Below, one piece after another: positions 34,670-46,681 of a stretch of DNA of 64,000 nt. This DNA is from Sarocladium kiliense (Eukaryota > Ascomycota > Sordariomycetes > Hypocreales > Sarocladiaceae), in assembly GCA_030734395.1 (NCBI GenBank), contig JAUZTG010000029.1:558001-622000 (forward strand), given 5' to 3'. Position numbers and translations under genes: made by a program. A model generated the notes under the pieces. That model saw nothing but the letters and a program-made list of their open reading frames with translations. It was not told where the DNA came from and did no database searches. Position 1 is the stretch's first letter. Every line of letters begins with the position of its first letter.

Positions 34670-35142
34670 CTAGTTAATGGCCCTCATCTCCCTTTGCTTC
34701 TCTATATTCTCCCTCCTCTTCCTTCCCTCCTCTTCGGTTGGCTTCTTAGGCAGAATTCCTTCCGCTGGCTTGAAAAGCTCTTCATAACTCGTCACATTGC
34801 TCCCATCAGCCTTTTCTAGCTCCCTGGCTTCATCCGCATCCAACAACTCGTCCGGAACCATGGCCAGGAACTGCTTTATTTCGTCTGGTGCCAGACCTCG
34901 TGCGTCCAAGATCTCATAGTCCTCCGACATGGTCCGAAATACGCCATCCTTGCCAATGTGGCAAAATCCCCTGCCGGAGGGATCCCTCTTCAGGTGCTCT
35001 GTAGCCGTGCGAGCGCTGCCTGAGATCGTTCTTTTGCACTTCTAGGGCTCTCATGGTCAGTGATCTGCGCCTTCATGTTCCACATAATCGCAATCAGCGG
35101 ATTTGCGGTGGTTCGCGCAGGGTCCCACACCTTGTCGGTCAT
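34670..35142 (-). pseudogene. Small unidentified gene with a probable frameshift (or unusual intron)
   Basis: Two minus-strand frames read like parts of one protein. The first starts with ATG at 35142 (MTDKVWDPARTTANPLIAIM, then HESPRSAKERSQAALARLQS) and stops at 34990. The second is open from 35041 to 34670 (TEHLKRDPSGRGFCHIGKDG, then DARGLAPDEIKQFLAMVP and ELFKPAEGILPKKPTEEEGR). They overlap at 34990-35041 in different phases, so a one-base frameshift or sequence error there would fuse them into about 155 residues. An alternative is a GT-AG intron of about 86 bp from 35130 to 35045, with weak donor GTGTGG, a CTGAC branch-like site and acceptor CCTAG; that is also in phase but drops the more protein-like first frame. 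A minimal alternative is an 86-residue protein from the ATG at 34930. No family recognised. Confidence 0.45.
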
Positions 35143-36721
35143 GCTGGATGCAGTAACAAGCAGTGTTGTCAATTGTGTGTAGCTTTACTTCGTGTATTCA
35201 TGTAGTTGAATGAAGGGTCAGAAATAAGGTCGGACAGCAGGTAAGCAAAGCGGGAGACGACCCTTTTCAATGCATCTTGAGCCAAGCCCTCTTGAGTTCT
35301 TGCATCATTTCATGTTGACTCCCACTCGCGCTGATCCCATTTGCACAGAGCACAGTCAATGGCTCAAGCATAGGGTGTGACTGTTGGGTGCGCAGGGTTA
35401 AGGATGTGAGTCATCTCGTTAGACTGTTGATCGGCAGCATGAAGCGGCAGGAGGCCAAAAGGTAGTCCTTGTAAATGCCAATTGAGTCAACATCCTCTTC
35501 ATACATAGACTAGGTACTGAAACAGCGATGGAGCTCTGATCAGTTGGAACTGATGCCTGTCTCGTAGAAGTGGTTTACTGTTTGTTGATGGTGCAGATGG
35601 TGCAGATGGTGCAGATCCGCGCTGACATGTGGTACAAGGCGTAGTAGGTATAGCTATGAAGTCTCCACAAGTTCACGGGAGTCAGATATACGGAGTATCT
35701 TACTGTGCCTTATTTTAGGCCGGGGTTCCGTTGCTCCTTGTGGCCTTGGGCGTACCGCCCACTCTGGGCATCCTCACAATGTGGTGCAACCTGACAAACT
35801 TATTTTGTTTGTTTGTGATGCGCTGCATCGTTGCAACTATCACCGCAAGTTACAGTAAGAGTTTTATAGGCTATCATGAGTCAGTGCATGGTTGTCTTTG
35901 ATTGAGGGCATCCAACCTCGACTGCTGGTCACAGGCAATGCGAAAGCGAGGACCCTGCGAATCCAGCAAACGTCGATCAAGCGTCGCTGTGCCTTTGAAT
36001 GGTACGGTAGGTATAAGCCTTCCAAGCTCTCAGACTTGCGATGACAGAGGACGGGTTGTCCGAGCTCAGAGAGCACATGTGAATTAGAGAGGCCACATTC
36101 GGAATTAATCAGGCCACTGTAGTGCCTGATTGCCTCACTGGGCACCGTCACTGCCGAAGGCCCTGCCCGCTGCAATGGAGGCGAGGCAGCCCCAAAAGAC
36201 CGGTCTTCAGTCCAGTGTTTCACATTAGCGGCCCGCGAAGATTGTCGAATCATTTGTCGTCACTCTGCAGAGCAAAGGTTCTTCTCGCCAGTCAACCCCA
36301 CAGACCCAGACCTAGACCCAGAGCATTGCGCGATGATCAGTGAATGAATGATGAGGGGTGAACTCCAAAATACACCAGTGCCAAGCCCCAATCCGGCAGG
36401 TCGCCGACTTATCAGAATCAAGGGTCGGCACTCAGTCCCGAGCCAGGGCGATTCCCGTTACGCCAATAGGCAACTGTCTTCGAATACAGAAGGTGCTGAT
36501 TGCGACGATGCTACTCTTGAATCATACCTTCCCTCTGTACATCGCTCGTGATCGACTTCCGCCCATCTCCTCCTGGTGGCAGACCACGCTGGGGCCGACT
36601 TCGTCATGCATCCACATGGACATAAATATGTCCATCATCCAGGGACCAACATGTCGTTCCGATCGCCGAGCCTGCAGACACGCTGGCTAGAAACATCTCA
36701 TTGACCACCACCGTCATCATC
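35143..36721. other. intergenic region with a small tandem repeat
   Basis: About 1.6 kb upstream of the carboxypeptidase. A 9-bp unit GATGGTGCA is repeated just over three times at 35587-35616. No gene is supported. Confidence 0.5.
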
Positions 36722-38096
36722 ATGAAGCTGCTCCTCAGCCTGTACAGCCTTCTGGGCCTCGCCTCGGCGGCAGCCCTTCAGTCGCGCAAAGTCTCGTACG
36801 ATGGTTTCAAGGTTGTCCGTGTGCCCGTCGGCATGGACGCCTCCAAGGTTACCGACATTGTGTCTAAGCTTGGTCTGTCTACTTGGAAGGGTGCACCCCA
36901 GGCAGGCCGCTTCGCCGACATTGTCGTCTCGCCTGACAGACTTGACGACTTTACCAAGGCGACCCAGGGCATGGAAGTGGAGGTTATGCACGAGAACCTC
37001 GGCGAATCCATTGCCCAGGAGTCTGAATTTCCTGCCTTCTCTGGTATATACCAAGCGTCGTTTCCCCGGAGATCAAAAGACTAACATGTCCCGCAGTTGC
37101 CGCCGTCAACTCGACCTGGTTTAATGCCTACCATTCTTACGCCGACCATCTCGGCTTTCTCAAAGGTCTTCAACAGCAATACCCATCTCAGTCAGAGATT
37201 GTAACCGCGGGTAGCTCGCTCCAGGGCAACGCCATTACAGGTATCCATTTCTGGGGCAGCGCCGGCAAGGGCGTCAAGCCAGCCATCGTCATCCACGGCA
37301 CAGTGCACGCCCGCGAGTGGATTGGCACCATGGTCGTCGAGTACCTTGCCTATAATCTGCTCACCAACTACGGCTCCAGCAGCGAGATCAAGGGCTTTGT
37401 CGACAAGTACGACTTCTACTTCTTCCCCGTTGTGAACCCTGACGGCTTCCTGTACACGCAGACCAATGACCGTCTGTGGCGCAAGAATCGCCAGTCCACC
37501 TCGGGCTCGTCGTGTATCGGCCATGACATCAACCGCAACTGGAATTACCAGTGGTCTGTGACGGGGGGCGCCTCCACCAACCCTTGTGCCGAGGATTTCA
37601 AGGGCACCTCGGCGGGTGATACTCCGGAGTTCAAGGCGCTATCCTCGTGGATGTCCGGCATCAAGTCTAAGCAGGGCCTTAAGCTGTTTATCGACTACCA
37701 CGCGTACTCCCAGCTCTTCATGACTCGTACGTTGACCCCAGCTCTTCAGTTTCTCCTCACCTTAGATTGTTCTAACACTCTATAGCCTACGGCTACTCTT
37801 GTACAGCGGTCTCAACCAAAAACACGGAGCTTCAGTCGCTCGCGCGTGGCGCCGTGGCAGCCATCAAGGCGCAGTCGGGCTACACGTACCAATACGGGCC
37901 AATCTGCAGCACCATCTACAAGGCCACTGGCAGCAGTGTCGACTACGTCAACGATGTCATTGGTTCTGACTACACGTTTACCTCGGAGCTACGAGATACT
38001 GGCAACTATGGCTTCGTCTTGCCTGCCGCCCAGATCTTGCCTAGTGGCCAGGAAGCGTATGCTGGCTTCAGATATCTGCTGCTGAACATGAAGTAG
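36722..38096 (+). CDS. Secreted zinc carboxypeptidase, M14 (A-type specificity likely)
   Basis: Exons 36722-37043, 37097-37726 and 37786-38096 give 420 residues. A signal peptide (MKLLLSLYSLLGLASAAA) is followed by an activation propeptide (about 20-105; KVVRVPVGMDASKVTDIVSK, FADIVVSPDRLDDFTK). The peptidase domain (about 110-420) has all M14A marks. Zinc ligands are His178, Glu181 (HAREW) and His309 (DYHAYSQ). DINRNWNYQW supplies the Asn/Arg that hold the substrate carboxylate. Tyr362 is the down-pocket Tyr, and catalytic Glu385 sits in TSELRDTGNYGF. The residue matching bovine position 255 is Val369, pointing to removal of hydrophobic C-terminal residues (inference). Probably a secreted zymogen activated by an endopeptidase. 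The start is the ATG before the signal peptide; a TTG further upstream is not used. Confidence 0.93.
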
Positions 38097-38812
38097 ACGC
38101 TATGAGAAGAAGGAAGCGGTTGAAATCGGTCGGAAAGCATGGGCAAGTGGGAGAATTGTGCAATGTAGTTTCGAATGAGTGCCACGCGTATATACAACAA
38201 GTCTGGATGTAGATTTTTTTTTTAGGAGAGCCACGATGGCAAAATGCAAATACTCTGGTGGTCATGCAAACATGAGACCTTGCTTGGTTCCATGCCTCTA
38301 AATGTGCGGCTAGACATGCTACATCCTGGTAAGCCTTAAGGGAAGCATTTCATCAACCAGACAACAACATGCTCTTCCCGCATCCGGATTGTTAAGAGCG
38401 GCATAAACAGCATTTGCGCTGGTGAACTTATAAGTAAATATAGTTTTAATAAACTAAATAAATGCAATTTGCTCAGAAATAAATAAATATGATTGTTATG
38501 GAATAGCTAAGCTATCATGGCTTTATTCTGATCAAAGATATCTAATTTAATTTGTCACCTATTTATTATACATCGTAGGTCGGGCTTTTTTTTTTTAATA
38601 ATAAAGTAGCAGGCTAATAAATGGTTCTTGGGTGACCAGGATACTGATCAAGACACATCTAACTAAGGTAAGGTACGCTTTGCCCCACAAAGCATCGACG
38701 CCTCCCAATCCCGACCGCCTTCATCCTCCAACCACAGGATTGGGAGTTTGGAACTCAGCTTGCCTCGCTTTCTTATGTCGCTGAGGAGCAAGCTACGACG
38801 ACGGCTTTCACC
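38097..38812. other. intergenic with AT-rich island
   Basis: From about 38425 to 38625 the base composition turns sharply AT-rich (strings such as AATAAATAAATATGATTG, and T10 runs), unlike the GC-balanced flanks. A second oligo-T run is at about 38211-38222. No gene or terminal repeat is visible. A degraded, possibly RIP-affected remnant is possible. Confidence 0.55.
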
Positions 38813-41417
38813 ATGAATGACCAGCTAGCACAGCCGTCCTCCCTGGATGCGGGTACGTTGAGCTTCTGAGCTTCAATCAGCTTCCCCTAACTCTGTCGCA
38901 GTGGACTATGACCCGATCGACCACCTTAACCTCCTCTTCTCGCACCCATCCACCGTTTCCTCAATCAGTCAAGTCTCTCGAAATCTCAAGAAGCACCAAT
39001 ATGAGCTCTCCACTGAGATCAGCGCTCTCGAATCGGCACAGGCATATGGCCCGGACTCGAGCCTCGAGCGCATGCAATCCGCGCAGGCTGAGCTCGCGCA
39101 GCTCTTCCGCAAGATTGAGACGGTTCGCACGCGCGCGGTCGAGACGGAACAGAATATTACATCAATGACGGCGGATATCAAGAGGTTGGATGGGACAAAG
39201 CGCAATCTGACGCTGAGCATGACGGCCCTCAAGAGGCTGCAGATGCTGACGACGGCGTACGAGCAATTGAGGGGCTTGGCAAAAACGAGGCAGTACAAGG
39301 AGTGCGCGGGGCTTCTGCAAGCTGTTCTGCAACTCATGAAGCACTTCAACAGCTACCGCAGCATTGAGCAGATTGCAACGCTGAGCCGAGGGGTTTCCGA
39401 ACTTCAGCGCGAACTGCTCGAGCAGGTCTGCGAGGATTTCGAGATCGCTTTCGCTAAGGATGAGGTTGGCCTACGCAGAGGAACATTGATAGAGGGCTGC
39501 CAGGTCATGGACGCTCTGGGCGACTCGGCCAAGGCACGTCTCCTGACCTGGTATGTCAATACAGAGCTGCGAGAGTATCGACAAGTATTCCGCGGGAACG
39601 ACGAGGCTGGCAACCTGGACAACATTGGGCGGAGGTATGCCTGGTTCAAGAGGATGATGAAGACTCACGAGGACGAGCATTCCATGATCTTCCCATCTCA
39701 TTGGAAGGTCAACGAGGTGCTTGCGACAGCCTTTTGTGACGGCACGCGGGAAGACTTCAAGGGCATTTTGGAGAAGAGCATGCGTCGAACTGATGGCCAA
39801 AAGGTTGACGTGAACCTCCTGCTGAGATGTCTGCAGGAGACACTGGACTTTGAGCAGACACTGGAGAAGCGGTTCTCGAACGATCCCAGGGCAAGCATCG
39901 ACACCCTCAGCTCAGCTGACGAGCGGCCACACAGTTTCAACGGGTCCATCTCAGTCGCTTTTGAGCCTTATCTCAGTCTGTGGGTAGAATCCCAGGACAA
40001 GCAACTGGCGTCTATGATTCCGAAGTACCGAAACCAGCCGCTTATTCCAGAAGACGAAGAGTTCTCTCCTCAGGCTGTTATTGCATCTGCGATCGAGCTT
40101 TTCCATTTCTACAAGCTCACTCTCTCCCAATGCGCCAAGCTATCTACGAGCGAACGACTCCTTGACCTCTCTCGCACGTTTGCGAGGTACCTCGACGACT
40201 ATGCTCAACAAGTTCTGCTCCATACGCTTCAAGCATCCACAGGTAGCAGTGGCACGGCACAGGTGCAGAACGCTGTGCTTGTGCTCAACACAGCCGACTT
40301 CTGGCACGTCAACACCAATCAGCTGGAGGAAAGCATCAAGAAGCGGATTGATGCTGATCTTGTGGCCAAGGTCGACCTTACGTCACAGTCAGATGCGTTC
40401 CTCGGCGTGGCGAGCGCAGCAGTGTTGGCGTTGGTGCGGACTGTCGAGGTAGACTGCGAAGGTGTTTGGCGAGAAATGAAGAACACGAACTGGAGCACTA
40501 TGGACACTGCTGGTGATCAGAGCACCTATGTCGGTGAGCTTCTGAAGGTGGTCAACGGCAAGGCTGAAGAGATCTTGGGAATCGTTGCAAAGCCACAGTA
40601 TGCGAGAGCGTTCTGCGACAATCTGGTGGAGCATCTTGCAACGGGCTACATCAACAATATGGTACAGTGCCGGCCCATCTCTGAGGTCGGCGCACAGCAG
40701 GTGAGTGCTTGGCATGTTCTGAACAATGTTTGACTTGACACTGACAGCTTGTGATAGATGCTCGTGGATAAGTACGCCCTAACCAAGGCATTTTGCAACC
40801 TGATCCTGTACCACAATCCGTCCGCCGGACAGCAAACCCCTCCGTCGTCCTTTGTCCGAAGAGTCGAACACAGCATGAACCGCATGGATCCTCTACTCAA
40901 GACCCTACAAGTGCGAGCCTCACCACCTGAAGGTCTCGTGCAAGCCTACCTTATCCACATCGCCGACCGCTCTGACACCAATTTCCGGAAGATTCTCGAC
41001 CTCAAGGGTGTGCGCAAGCAAGACTACTCTCACCTCCTAGAGCTCTTCTCTATCCACCGCGACGGAGCCAACAACACCGACAAACTCGCCCAGAGCTCCC
41101 CACTTCTCACTCCCCTCATGGCTACTGGTGGTATCGGCGGTCCAGGTGTCGGAGTTCCTTCCTCTTCTACGATGGCAGCCGGTGCAGCTGCTGGATCGGC
41201 TGCTGCGGCAAAGGCGGCATTCGATGCTGGCTCATTGGGTGAGAAGTTGCTCAGTGCGGCGAGGGATATTGGAACGGTGAACGTGCCCAGTGGAAGTGAC
41301 AAGGCGACCATTAATGAGAACCTGAGGAACTTTGGGAAGTTCTTCAAGAGGGATATTGGGGGGCTGGGAGCGAGATTCGGCAAGAGAGATGGGAGTGTGC
41401 CGGATGAGCATCGATAG
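38813..41417 (+). CDS. VPS53: Vps53, GARP/EARP tethering complex subunit
   Basis: Exons 38813-38852, 38902-40700 and 40758-41417 give 832 residues, normal for fungal Vps53. The first exon codes only 13 residues (MNDQLAQPSSLDA) and joins VDYDPIDHLNLLF, the conserved N-terminus. The family block with IKRLDGTKRNLTLSMTALKRL and YKECAGLLQAVLQLMKHFNS lies at about 100-160 and is typical of Vps53/CATCHR tethers. Long helices follow, and the C-terminal part has PPSSFVRRVEHSMNRMDPLLKTLQVR-like sequence. GARP tethers endosome-derived vesicles to the trans-Golgi together with Vps51, Vps52 and Vps54. The tail is Gly/Ala-rich (MAAGAAAGSAAAAKAAFDAG) and then basic. Intron 2 (57 bp) follows GAQQ. No anomaly seen. 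Confidence 0.93.
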
Positions 41418-41649
41418 ATCTGCTGAAGCGTCTCATAGACTGCACAATGAATATAGAGCGGGGACATTCCCGTATGCAAATGTATGATAGCTTCTTTCTG
41501 TTTTTCTCAACACTCGAAGTCCACTATACTCGAAGCCGAATTGTCGTCTGAATTTTTGCGCAAACTCGGGTAAAGTTGTCAACTGGCAGCTTGAACACGC
41601 CACCAAAGTTTTGACCAAGCGCCTCAGCACGAACATCGTTCATGTGCTG

Positions 41650-43338
41650 TCAATCGTGACGCCGGTCCTCTACCTGTTCTGCTCCCAGCTGACCCTTGAT
41701 ATCCCTGTCCATCTCTCGCAGCTCCTCCTCCGTAGCATCCGCAAGCCTGACAACCACGGCGTCCCCGAAGATTGCATTAAGGTCTTCGAGACTCTTCCCC
41801 TTGGTCTCAGGGTACACGAAGTACAACACCACGATCGTGACTGCTGTCAGGCACGCAAACACAACGAAGTATCGCCAACTGATGGCTGCAATTGCTGTTG
41901 CACCGGGAGTAACATACGTGATGCAACTGATGAAATATGTCGCGGTTGCCATGGCTACACCACGAGAGCGAATGTTCGTCGGATATACCTCGCTGCTGTA
42001 GACGAAGGAGGCAGCATCAATGAAAAAGCCGTAGAAGAAGACGAAGCTGGGAGGGTCAGCGATGAGATAGACATTTCTAGCCAGCAGAGGGATCTTACAA
42101 GAATATGGCGAAGATGGCGACTTTTTGGCCGGCTTCATTTGGATGATCGCTGACCACAAACTCGGCAATCATTGCCGTCTCAATAATGAGAGCAACCAGA
42201 CAGCCGGAAAATCCGGTGATGAGAGCCTGGAAAGATTGTCAGCTGCAATTCTTTGTCGGGAAGCACTGCTTCTTGACTTACGAATCGTCGACCTGTCCAG
42301 TCAAGCGTGAGCAAAGAACCTAGGTTGCCTATTGCGCCAACAAGGGTGTACAGCGCGTAAAGCAAAAGTGGCATGTATCCCTTGAGACCGAGATTGCCGT
42401 ATATCACCACACTGTAGTAGTTGATGACCAGTGCGCCTGTTGAGTTGGCGGCGAACTGGACATAGCATGACAAGAATGCTCGTTTTCGATATGACGGAGT
42501 AGTCAGAATTGCCCAGTAACCACTAGGATTCCTTCTCTCGAACTCGATTTGCTTGCGCATCTGATAGAACTCTTCGTGTGTTGCTAGCTGATCCGGGTCA
42601 TTGGTAGTCGTATGCAGCCTGCTGATGCCGGACCAGGCTTCGTCGGTTCGCCCGACCATTAACAGCCAGCGTGGTGATTCAGGAATCCATATGCAGCCGA
42701 TCAGCAATATGATTGCGGGAACACAAGTGAAGGCGATTGGTCCTCGCCAACCGAAGGTGAGATTGCTTGAGAAGTAGCATCCGAATCCAACCCACGCGGA
42801 CACGTTGTAGCCCGACACGAGGAAGAAGCCATGCAATCCTGTAAGCATCCCTCGCTTCGACGGAGTTGAAGCTTCAGCGAGATAAATCGGAGTCAGGGTT
42901 GCCAATGCTCCGAGACCTGTTCCCTGTAGGACGCGAACAACAATCAGCATCGCGAGATGCACACTGCCTGCTGTCAAAGCGCCCCCGATAATGGACAGAA
43001 CCGATGCAACCATCAGTGCAATTCTACGGCCATACTTGTCGGCGAATGGTCCCCCGGCCAGCGCTCCGACCGTTGCACCGAAAAAGAAGAGTGCGTTGAC
43101 AGCACCGAGGATGTCATTTGTGAAGGAGGCGCGAGGACCCTCCAGAGACAGATTGAAATACTCGTAAAATCCAGGCTGGCCGATACTTGTAGCAAACGAA
43201 GCGAAGCCTGTCCTTAGTATTAGAGTAATTATCAAACGAAAATGAAACCGAGTGATAGTACGAACCAAAGCCGTAAGTGAAGCTTCCCATAGCGACGGTC
43301 AAGCCGACTATGAGATTGTACGGTGTCGTCTTCGTCAT
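41650..43338 (-). CDS. MFS sugar-type (hexose/lactose permease-like) transporter
   Basis: Exons 43338-43266, 43207-42282, 42226-42099 and 42046-41650 give 507 residues with 12 predicted membrane spans. Sugar-porter marks are present. The loop 2-3 motif is GGPFADKYGRR. The second marks are RVLQGTGLGALATLTPIYLAEA and PESPRWLL after TM6. The loop 8-9 equivalent is LDWTGRRF, and SSEVYPTNIRSRG and PETKGKSLEDLNAIFG follow. It is a plasma-membrane proton symporter or facilitator; substrate not decidable (hexose, disaccharide or quinate). Intron 1 has the uncommon donor GTTCGT, required by the join YGFG-FASFATSIGQPGFYEYF. Its 3' end converges on VPS53 with 232 bp between. Confidence 0.9.
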
Positions 43339-44105
43339 CCTCGCGACTAGAGAGGCTGAAGTATTGGGACTGTTTCTAAATGATCTACGTCAAACAACAT
43401 CTTATGAACCCATTAATGCCAAGGCTACCCTTCGTTTTATAATCGATCGAGATGCTGATCCATCGTAAGTCAGGACGAGGTACGGGGCATGCTCTCCCCG
43501 CCGGGAAACCTTAGCCAAGATTACCCCACAATCTACCCCAGAATCGCAGATGACTAGGATGGGCTGGAGAACGTCCCGGCAGCCTGGTTCCGGGAGGTGC
43601 GATTGGGAGAGATTGTGTTATTGGCTTTGTTTTGCTGACGTGTGGTTGAAGTTGGGACTAGGCGACGGATACACATGTCCGGGTTTCCATGTTTGATGAA
43701 GCAGTAGTTATCCTGACTAAGGATCATGATGATGAGAACAATGAGGTACCGAACTGTCTTCTAGATTTCAAGAAGACTGAATTGAGATAATTTGTACTAG
43801 GTGGTACTTGGAAAAGAGTATCTGCGTACAGCCAAGCCGACAGCGTTTGCGCTGCATGACCAACCTCCCACACACTCTGCAGTTGGTTAATACCAGAAGT
43901 CTTCCATTTCGATAAGCGCAAATTGCTCGAACCAAAGCTATGTCAAACTATCCAAGTAGAGAATCGAGAACATCTGCGATTACTTCTCTAAACCTTCCTC
44001 TTCCGCTTTTTATTGTTCAGATTCCACTCAATGGCGGACACGATGTGTATGGTAATCTCCCTCACCGACACGCGATACCCCCCTGTTTGATGCTCAGAGG
44101 CATGT
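43339..44105. other. intergenic region
   Basis: Upstream region of the sugar transporter and 3' flank of the aquaporin. No gene supported. Confidence 0.45.
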
Positions 44106-45620
44106 TCAGCCCAAGGTGGCTCGCTTCAAGGGGTTCTTGGTCGGATCGTTGGCGGGATCTCCATCAGCACCCGGGTTCGCTACCTCATACTCGAGAATCT
44201 TGATGAACTTGTAGAAGACCACTGCGATCAATGACCCGATGATCGGTCCAACCCCTGCAAACAAGCCTAGTCAGCAACCATGTCGTCAAAATTGAAGTAG
44301 AGGAGACTCACAATAGATCCAGTGCTCAGCATCAAAAGTAGTTGTCACAACGCAAGGACCAAAGCTCCGTGCTGGGTTCAGTGAGCCACCTGTGTACTGC
44401 ACGCCAACCAGCTCGGCAATAAACAGAGCCAGTCCGATGCCAATGGGAGCCATGAAAGTAGCACGGTGCTTCTCCTTGGCCAACATGAAGATAGTGAACA
44501 CCAGCTCGGCCGTCAGCAATGCTTCAATGAAGATACCCTGAACGATGGAGGCGCCAGGCGAAAGTGTAGTCCGAACGTTGAAGCCAGCCGGAAACAGAGC
44601 CTGAACAATCGCCGATGCTGAAATAGCACCTCCAAGCTGTCCTACCAGAAGCCATGCGGCTCGAGCTGGGCTCACGGCTTTGACGAGCATCATTGCAAGC
44701 GTCACAGCAGGGTTGAACAGCCCGCCTGAGATGCGGAAGAAGACCCAAACATTAACCATAAGGGAGAACCCAAAGCTCAGAGCAATATAGACAAGAACTC
44801 CGACATCGAAGCCAGTGGCTGATCCCGTCGTTGTTTGGCTGCCAGCTGCCGCTTGCGACTGGGTGTTTGCGACTCCAGTGCCGGCAAATGCGAAGAAGAG
44901 GAACATGGTTGTGCCCACGAACTCGCCCACGGCTGCGACGAAGTGATTCTTTACATTTGAGTTCATCCACTGAAGCCACGGCAGCCGCATGATCTCGCGC
45001 TTCTCGTCCTTTGTCATATTCTCCCAGCCGAAACCTTCGCGTCCACATGAAGAAGCGGGGCGGTGGTAAAACCCGCCATGCTCGAGATCGCTGTCGTCTC
45101 GCATGTAACCCATTTCCTCATCACGCGGATGGATGTTCCTGTTGGTGAAGTGGGGGTTGTGGTTTGTGTCGAAATGGCGTTGAGCTTCAGGGTGTGGCTC
45201 TACAAACGCATCTCCTCGAAGGTCTCTGACGCTGTCTCGCTGTGACAAACCTCCGTTCCAATGCGGAGAAGAACGATTATCATACGCTCGGGGAGGTCTG
45301 GACTGTGACCCGTAACGTCTCATACCGGGAGAAACTGAGTCTGGACGCCGGATTACCGGAGGGCTCTCCGCTCTGTCATGTGGTTGATATTCGTCCTGAC
45401 TGATGGGGCGCAGCGGGCGATGAGAGCTTCCAACACTGGCGCTTCTTGTTGGACCCATGTAGGGCGAGGTACGCGAACTGCTATGATGATGGGATTCGGT
45501 GTGCATAGAGCGTCTTCCAGTGCTGTTTTGTCGCCGGATGTTGTCCGCGGTATGCCACGATATCGGCTCCATGGTAGGCTCCCACGAAGATGGTTCACTA
45601 AGTGGATCAATGCTAGCCAT
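44106..45620 (-). CDS. Aquaporin/MIP channel with long N-terminal cytosolic extension
   Basis: Exons 45620-44312 and 44254-44106 give 485 residues. Residues 1-220 are hydrophilic, rich in Arg, Ser, Pro and His (GMRRYGSQSRPPRAYDNRSS) and lack membrane segments. The channel begins near residue 224 with NHFVAAVGEFVGTTMFLFFA. Two half-helix motifs are intact: NPA at 303-305 (GGLFNPAVT) and NPA at 415-417 (GGSLNPARSFG). The Arg after the second NPA is the selectivity-filter Arg. The residue before it on the opposite wall and the Phe/His positions were not assigned, so water versus small-solute selectivity is open, but the loop lengths resemble orthodox water channels. The last exon closes TM6 (WVGPIIGSLIAVVFYKFI) and a charged tail. 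The extension is a plausible regulatory or trafficking region. Confidence 0.9.
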
Positions 45621-46681
45621 GTCTTCATAGGCAGAGATGCAATTGAAAGAGTTATGTGTTTTTGTGTTTAGATCATGTGTGCTAGATGAGGTCGATAATC
45701 AGGCAGAGTTCGAGGCGATACAATGTCTTCTTATAGACTCCAATTATGGAAGCAGCTGAGTCTAAGCTTCAACGAGTCAGCGCTGCACGGTACGTAATCA
45801 TTCTTTGAATGTGTTAAAGGCAGTTCAAGATAACCAGAATACTGATGCGGTGGCGCATCTGACGAGCAAGTTACGACTGGGACTATACTCTCGTCGTCAT
45901 GGCCCCGGCTTCACTTACAACCCTGTTTGTCCCCTGTCAGTAGATCTAGCCAGCGCACAGTGCCTGCAGCAAGAAAGGCCCACGCTACCAACATGATTCA
46001 GTGTTTCAAAGTCTAAAATGCTACGCATTCGGATCTCGCGGGGCTTACACGAGGCGGAGCTGGGACGGGGGAGGCGGCGGTATCCCTGCGAGGATCGTGA
46101 AGCTAATGCAGGTGGCGCGACTCGTGGGGACCCTACGTCGAATCACCTCGTGTTTTCCAAGGAGAATCTGCGAGATGACGACAAAATCATACGAATCTGT
46201 GAGATCTACTCTTTTGCGGCTGCGGGAAGACCGTCTCTACGTCGCCTAGATCGACCCAAGAATCAGGATCAACCCGTCAACGGGGCTGAGCTGAACACTA
46301 GCATCGGGTCTCCACGCAACACCTCCAAACCTGTTTGTCTAGCAGTGCGCGTGCTGGGCATTCAGATTATCGACGACGAAGTTTTTGTTGGGTGGCACAC
46401 GTAGCTGTCACTCTGCGATGTAGACCGAACATGAGCTGCAACGCACACGAGGACGAAGGCCCCAAAGTCTCGTGGCTTCGTGTGAGGATCGAGTGCGTAC
46501 AAGACAACGCCAAGAAAGGCGTGGATTCAAGGAAACACGTTAGACACTAAACCGGAAGAGCAACGACAAACCTCGTGTCGGAACGACATGTGCAGCAAGA
46601 TCTATCATTCCGGGTTGGATAATGCATGTATTAGTTCCCGAACGACGCAGACCCCTTTCCCGTGGACTTATTGCTTCGAGC
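45621..46681. other. intergenic region
   Basis: Aquaporin upstream region. A 128-codon plus-strand frame at 46018-46404 has no recognisable feature and is not called a gene. Confidence 0.4.

Noticed and set aside
46018..46404. Plus-strand frame of 128 codons
   Set aside because: Arg/Asp-rich without family, promoter or splice support.
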